10,178 nt of DNA from Bdellovibrio sp. (GTDB lineage: Bacteria > Bdellovibrionota > Bdellovibrionia > Bdellovibrionales > Bdellovibrionaceae). The stretch is taken from the NCBI GenBank assembly GCA_017745015.1, contig JAGIAF010000125.1, positions 1-10,178 on the forward strand, given 5' to 3'. Numbering within the stretch: the first letter of the stretch is position 1; each line of letters begins with the position of its first letter. The notes below the pieces were generated by a model, which worked only from the letters and a program-made list of their open reading frames with translations, was not told the DNA's origin and did no database searches. Below are positions 6,658-10,178 of this stretch, one piece after another. The translations under genes were made by a program, and so were the position numbers.

Positions 6658-7170
6658 ATGACATCCTCTAAAAACTGGCTGAAGAAAACGGCACTTGGTT
6701 TCATCGCTTTATGCGTGGGTTTTACGACTCTTTCTGCTCAAGCGGGATCTACTTCGGGTCAAATCATGGTCACGTTGACAATTGTCGAACAAAGTGAGCT
6801 TTCCGCCGGTCCACTTTCGACATCTCCTCAAGCCTATGTCGGTGGAAAATTCGTCAGCGCTCTTACGGATGTGCCTAATGGCGAAACAGTAGGAATTTAT
6901 CTCAACGGTACGCAGGTAGCGAAAACAACGTCCGACAACGGAGTCGTGAACTTCAATATTAATGCTAAAGATGCAAAGTATATGGATATTTCTCTTCGCT
7001 CTAAGGGGAAGCAAGTAAATGTCCTTCACGCATCCTACGCGAGAACAGCAAGTTCAGCTCCAATTCAACGATTTGGGCCTAAGACTCAGGTGAATGTTCC
7101 GGTCAAACGCGCCGATGGCAGCACGAGCATGCAATCTATGAATGTGCAAACCATCGAAGTTATTTACTAA
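6658..7170 (+). CDS. Small secreted protein of unknown function
   Basis: The 170-residue product begins with a clear Sec signal peptide: MTSSKNWLKK, a hydrophobic core at 11-26, and a likely signal peptidase I site after SAQA (A29, mature start GST). The mature protein (about 141 residues) has no cysteine and alternates hydrophobic and polar residues, indicating a beta-rich fold. VPNGETVGIYLNG, then TSDNGVVNFNIN, look like strands and turns of an immunoglobulin-like domain. The mature N-terminus GQIMVTLTIVEQSEL loosely recalls the first strand of pilin or spore-coat-U-like subunits, but with serine where those have cysteine; this is only a resemblance. The start is fixed by AGGAG 6 bases upstream, which is itself part of a hairpin. 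No family recognised. The last 11 bases overlap the convergent transporter gene. Confidence 0.8.
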   Translation: MTSSKNWLKKTALGFIALCVGFTTLSAQAGSTSGQIMVTLTIVEQSELSAGPLSTSPQAYVGGKFVSALTDVPNGETVGIYLNGTQVAKTTSDNGVVNFNINAKDAKYMDISLRSKGKQVNVLHASYARTASSAPIQRFGPKTQVNVPVKRADGSTSMQSMNVQTIEVIY

Positions 7171-8497
7171 GTCTATTCCCGATTGCAGCGATGATCAAAA
7201 GAAAGCCCAAGAAAGCCATCGCTGCATAGATACTTCCATAGTTCGTAATTCTTTGCTCATGGTCGATACTTCCAATGACATGGGCAAGGCTTCCAAAAAT
7301 CCCAAAACCACAGTTATAACTTAATGCAAAAAGTGTTGTTCTGTTTTTCGCGGGTAAGTTCTCGCTTAACAAAGTAATCATCGGTGCATAGGTCACAATT
7401 CCCAAGATGCCAATTAAAGTTGTGACTATGACCATTTCCATGGCATAGACGCCGACTGAAGTGGGCTGTACGCGCATCAGGCCGGCAATATGCTCCATTA
7501 AGTGATAGCCCGGCAGTGCTGTAATTAGGACGAGCAAAATTCCTCCCAATACGACCTTTAAAGCGCCTTTGAAATCGGCCAGTGCTCCCCACAGAAAGAA
7601 AGTGGGCAGAGTGATCAGATTGCTAATCGCAATGATGAATTTCGAAACCGTCGGATCTAAATGCAGAACATTCTGCAAGAAAAAGAGCTGATAGATATTG
7701 CTGATATAAATCGACAAACCCATGGCGCAACCGAGGGGAAATACAAAAAGAAAGAATCGCCGAGCCCATTTGGGATTGTGGGAGAAGGAGTGAATAAGCT
7801 CTGAGACGCGCGAGGTGATTTTTTCTGGATGAATAGTGTCGGGCTCTTTATAGGGGCCTTGGGCAATTTTGTATGAGTAATAGAACAGAAAAATGCCAAA
7901 GAAAAAGCAAACTCGCCAGCCCCATATCGCGAAGGCCTCGGCCCCCATGATGAGCTTGAGAATAATAACAGCGGCAATGGCTGTCAGATATCCCGCAGGC
8001 GAAGTAATTTGTATGAGACTCGTGAAGCGGGAGCGAGCATTGGGCGGAGCCAGGTCATAGGCCATTAGTGCAGTCGTACAATAAGCTCCACCTAGCGCAA
8101 GACCTTGCAAAAGTCTGAGTCCGTAACCAATGATAATCGAAGTCATTCCAACGGATTCAGTCGGAGGCATTAAGCACAAGCCCACAGTGGCGCCGGCCAA
8201 AAGCATGCTGCAAAGAGAGTACGTTTTCTTTAAGCCTCTGCCATCTGCGATCAAGCCAAAGAACACAGCCCCCACCGGCCGAACTAAATATCCGACCGTA
8301 AAAACAACTAATGAACTCAGCAAAGCGATATCAGGAAATTGTCTGATTAATGTATTGGATGTTTCCACATACAGCACCACCGGGGTGTAAAAGCAGAAAA
8401 ATCCTAGGAGGTTGGCAATGCAAAGGCGTGAGAGACTATCCCATTTAAAATAGTAACCATGCTCATGGTGTCTGCTCTCAATTTCGTTGCCGCTCAT
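7160..8497 (-). CDS. Major facilitator superfamily transporter, metabolite:H+ symporter-like
   Basis: This is a polytopic inner-membrane protein of about 445 residues with roughly twelve hydrophobic segments. Seen, numbering from the ATG at 8495-8497: RPVGAVFFGLIADGRGLKK at about 73-91 contains MFS motif A between helices 2 and 3; RLLQGLALGGAY near 128-139 and YDLAPPNARSR near 147-157 match the helix 4-5 region of the metabolite:H+ symporter group (ProP, KgtP, ShiA relatives). That group usually has GGE where this has GGA, so the substrate may differ; it cannot be named from sequence. A GTG at 8543-8545 would add 16 residues without a Shine-Dalgarno; a possible -10 box TATACT (plus 8535-8540) lies downstream of that GTG, which favours the ATG. 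The ATG also lacks a clear Shine-Dalgarno. The stop overlaps the convergent secreted-protein gene by 11 bases. Confidence 0.88.
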   Translation of the reverse strand: MSGNEIESRHHEHGYYFKWDSLSRLCIANLLGFFCFYTPVVLYVETSNTLIRQFPDIALLSSLVVFTVGYLVRPVGAVFFGLIADGRGLKKTYSLCSMLLAGATVGLCLMPPTESVGMTSIIIGYGLRLLQGLALGGAYCTTALMAYDLAPPNARSRFTSLIQITSPAGYLTAIAAVIILKLIMGAEAFAIWGWRVCFFFGIFLFYYSYKIAQGPYKEPDTIHPEKITSRVSELIHSFSHNPKWARRFFLFVFPLGCAMGLSIYISNIYQLFFLQNVLHLDPTVSKFIIAISNLITLPTFFLWGALADFKGALKVVLGGILLVLITALPGYHLMEHIAGLMRVQPTSVGVYAMEMVIVTTLIGILGIVTYAPMITLLSENLPAKNRTTLFALSYNCGFGIFGSLAHVIGSIDHEQRITNYGSIYAAMAFLGFLLIIAAIGNRLSK

Positions 8498-8606
8498 GGG
8501 CTTTAATTTTATCGACCTAGCAAGACTATTGGCCAGTATAAACACAAAAACACCAAGGCAAATGTTTTGACCATGTTATCCTGCACATAAGAGGGAAAAT
8601 AAAATT
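8498..8606. promoter_or_regulatory. Divergent promoter region between the transporter and anchored-protein genes
   Basis: The two genes point away from each other across 109 bases. For the transporter (minus strand) TTGCCT (plus 8556-8561) and TATACT (plus 8535-8540) are spaced 15 bases, shorter than ideal. For the plus-strand gene TATAAA at 8537-8542 and TTGACC at 8567-8572 resemble promoter boxes but do not form a well-spaced pair. GAGGG at 8591-8595 is the probable Shine-Dalgarno, 11 bases before the ATG at 8607. Box assignments are tentative. Confidence 0.35.
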
Positions 8607-9239
8607 ATGCAAAAGTTTGTGGGAGTTTTCGGGCTTTTCTTTGTCTGCTTTGCGGTGGGCTATTCCTTTATGAGTTATAGTACAGATATCACACAAATCT
8701 CCCGCGATCCTGCGGCCGTAAAAAATGGCTTTGATTTCTCTCATTTGAGCGGTGAGAAATTGCAAGATGCTGTGAAACAACGTTTGTTGGCGGGCTTTGA
8801 GTTTAAAAAGAGCCATGATGGTACAGGCATCGGTCTTGGTCATTTTGTTTTCATTGATCAAAAGGGCGAGAAGAAACTTGCTTGCCAAGAATTCGGCAAA
8901 GTCAGTCTGACATTTGAAGCAGAAGGTATGTCCGTGGGCGGTGATAAACCAACTATGGAACTTGAAGGCGTGTGTGAGTTCTCCCGTGACATGGCAAGAA
9001 TTCATCCTCTGTTCTTGCCGATCGCGAAGATCTTAGGTGAAAAGCCAGCTGATGGAGAGTTCCAGTTTAACGAACAAAACGGTGTTATTGTGCGCTTCAC
9101 AAATATCCCCGAAGAGTGGCCAAGAACATGGTTGCTAAAATCTGTAAAACTTAAAAATGATAATAAGAATGAAGCTGTTATTGTTGAAAGTAACGAAGTG
9201 TCTCGCTACCTAGGTCATCCGGTTGTTCTAACGTTCTAA
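8607..9239 (+). CDS. Membrane-anchored or exported protein of unknown function
   Basis: The 210-residue protein opens with MQK and a hydrophobic stretch at about 4-22, either an uncleaved anchor or a signal peptide without an obvious signal peptidase I site, so the rest should lie in the periplasm. The soluble part is beta-rich in the middle (GHFVFIDQKG, KVSLTFEAEGMSV, PTMELEGVCEFS) with two cysteines, C93 and C123, which could form a disulfide there. A conserved-looking WPRTWLLKSVKL near 171-182 precedes the C-terminal strands. I recognise no family. It stands alone on its strand, divergent from the transporter, and its TAA overlaps the stop of the convergent phospholipase gene by 4 bases. 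The reading frame is intact and has a plausible Shine-Dalgarno, so it is probably a real gene. Confidence 0.75.
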   Translation: MQKFVGVFGLFFVCFAVGYSFMSYSTDITQISRDPAAVKNGFDFSHLSGEKLQDAVKQRLLAGFEFKKSHDGTGIGLGHFVFIDQKGEKKLACQEFGKVSLTFEAEGMSVGGDKPTMELEGVCEFSRDMARIHPLFLPIAKILGEKPADGEFQFNEQNGVIVRFTNIPEEWPRTWLLKSVKLKNDNKNEAVIVESNEVSRYLGHPVVLTF

Positions 9240-10178
9240 AGTTTTGATTCAGGCACGAAGATCGACATAAAAGAGGCCTTCGTGCGTTGCCACCAACTTG
9301 TTTCGGGTTCTCCGTGCAGAGTTGTCTTTTTGCCTTCATCATAAGTTGTCCAGACTAATTCCCCTTTGTCATCTAAATCGACCTTGTAGGCAATCTCCGC
9401 AAGATTGTGTTTGAATTTCCCTGAAAAAGCGTTCGCCAAGTCCGGGCATTTCATCACGACTCCCATTTCGGAATTTAGATTGAAGGACCGTGGATCTAGG
9501 TTCATGGAGCCCACGAACATTGTGCTGTTATCGAACACCATAACTTTACCATGAAGGCCTGCGTGGGAGCCGCCACTTGAACCCATGGTTTTGGTTTTAC
9601 GCATTTCTTTATCGACATTAGGGCGAAGTTCATAGAGATGGACCCCTGCTTTAATTAAGTCCTTGCGATATTTTTTGTAGCCGGAAAAAACTGTTGCTAC
9701 GTCACCGGAAGCTAAGGAGTTGGTAATTACGATGACAGAGATTCCGCTTTTTACCTTCTGACGGAAGTACTCGACACCATTAGGACCGGGTACAAAATAA
9801 GGCGTGACCATCAGGATTTCTTTTTTTGCCGATTCGACATAGGGGCGTAGCTGAAAGTTGAGGTTTTGGCTTTCATCATGGATCTTGTGCATAAGTTTTT
9901 CTGGAGGATCGGAATAAACTTTTGAGGGACACCAATACAGCGGAAGTTCGCCTTGGCTAAAGCGACGAACAAGCTGTGTATCTTTCAATGTCTTCACATA
10001 AACGGAATCAATGGCTTTGAGGTTTTCCAATCGCAATTTGGCGCGCAATTCGTAAAGATCTTCTTGAGTGACTTTCAGACCTTGAGTGACCGAGGCGATA
10101 GGATAAGAAGTTTCGCTGTTCCAGTACGTATCAAATTCGATGGAAAGATCGCGCACAACGGGCCCTATGGACCACAGA
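9236..10178 (-). CDS. Cardiolipin synthase C / phospholipase D family protein (partial, N-terminus outside window)
   Basis: The C-terminal 313 residues are visible and the frame stays open to the right edge, so the true start is outside. A GTG at 10154-10156 lies within the sequence GPVVRDLSIEFDTYWNS, a block that in ClsC/YmdC-like proteins follows the first HKD motif, so it is not the start. The second catalytic HKD motif is complete: HGKVMVFD, with the histidine codon at 9551-9553, followed by GSMNLDPRSFNLNSEMG. VTPYFVPGPNGVEYF upstream and the tail EPETSWWQRTKASF also match ClsC-type proteins from memory. These enzymes transfer phosphatidyl groups to make cardiolipin, or cleave phospholipids, at the inner membrane. 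The first HKD half should lie just beyond position 10178. Family assignment is good; the choice between synthase and lipase is open. Confidence 0.88.
   Translation of the reverse strand, partial: LWSIGPVVRDLSIEFDTYWNSETSYPIASVTQGLKVTQEDLYELRAKLRLENLKAIDSVYVKTLKDTQLVRRFSQGELPLYWCPSKVYSDPPEKLMHKIHDESQNLNFQLRPYVESAKKEILMVTPYFVPGPNGVEYFRQKVKSGISVIVITNSLASGDVATVFSGYKKYRKDLIKAGVHLYELRPNVDKEMRKTKTMGSSGGSHAGLHGKVMVFDNSTMFVGSMNLDPRSFNLNSEMGVVMKCPDLANAFSGKFKHNLAEIAYKVDLDDKGELVWTTYDEGKKTTLHGEPETSWWQRTKASFMSIFVPESKL

Noticed and set aside
8526..9005. 159-codon open frame on the minus strand over the anchored-protein gene
   Set aside because: It is antisense to a frame with a better start, an N-terminal hydrophobic segment and coherent beta-strand pattern, and it shows no domain.

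Overview
The window looks like chromosomal DNA of a Gram-negative bacterium, most plausibly a Bdellovibrio-like member of the Bdellovibrionota. This rests on the mixture of genes, not on any rRNA or marker comparison: a trigger factor, a pair of ArsA/Get3-like ATPases, a TPR lipoprotein with an outer-membrane type lipobox, a glutamate-cysteine ligase of the GshA type found in proteobacteria and relatives, a ClsC/YmdC-like phospholipase D protein, and a REP-associated transposase-like gene. Base composition looks moderate and even. The taxonomic call is inference.

Layout. (1) Positions 14-637, minus strand: a RAYT/Y1 transposase-like gene. It is separated from (2) tig (781-2094, minus) by a strong hairpin terminator at 719-746. 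(3) A 139-base divergent intergenic region at 2095-2233. (4) A compact plus-strand operon at 2234-6543: ArsA-like ATPase 1, ArsA-like ATPase 2 (1-base overlap), TPR lipoprotein (4-base overlap), then gshA (19-base gap with a strong Shine-Dalgarno). (5) A 114-base leader at 6544-6657 with two inverted repeats, one of which buries the Shine-Dalgarno of the next gene, which encodes a small secreted protein (6658-7170). (6) An MFS transporter on the minus strand (7160-8497), tail-to-tail and overlapping the secreted-protein gene by 11 bases. (7) A divergent plus-strand gene for a membrane-anchored protein of unknown function (8607-9239). (8) The C-terminal part of a ClsC-like cardiolipin synthase / phospholipase D protein on the minus strand, ending at 9236, overlapping the previous gene by 4 bases and running off the right edge. 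No stretch over 300 bases lacks a gene. I see no tRNA, rRNA, CRISPR array or complete insertion sequence.

How the genes may work together. The most interesting unit is the 2234-6543 operon. The two ATPases are not duplicates of one another: the first keeps the deviant Walker A lysine (GKGGVGKS) and a DxxxTGH switch II, while the second has a GSGGVGKT loop and a DTPPTKH switch II. This asymmetric pair resembles the ArsA-like pairs of actinobacteria and suggests a heterodimer. No arsenic-transport gene is present and the second ATPase has no obvious metalloid cysteine triad, so a role in client-protein or envelope handling is more likely than arsenite export. The tight coupling to a TPR lipoprotein and to the first enzyme of glutathione synthesis is the main hypothesis-generating feature of the window.
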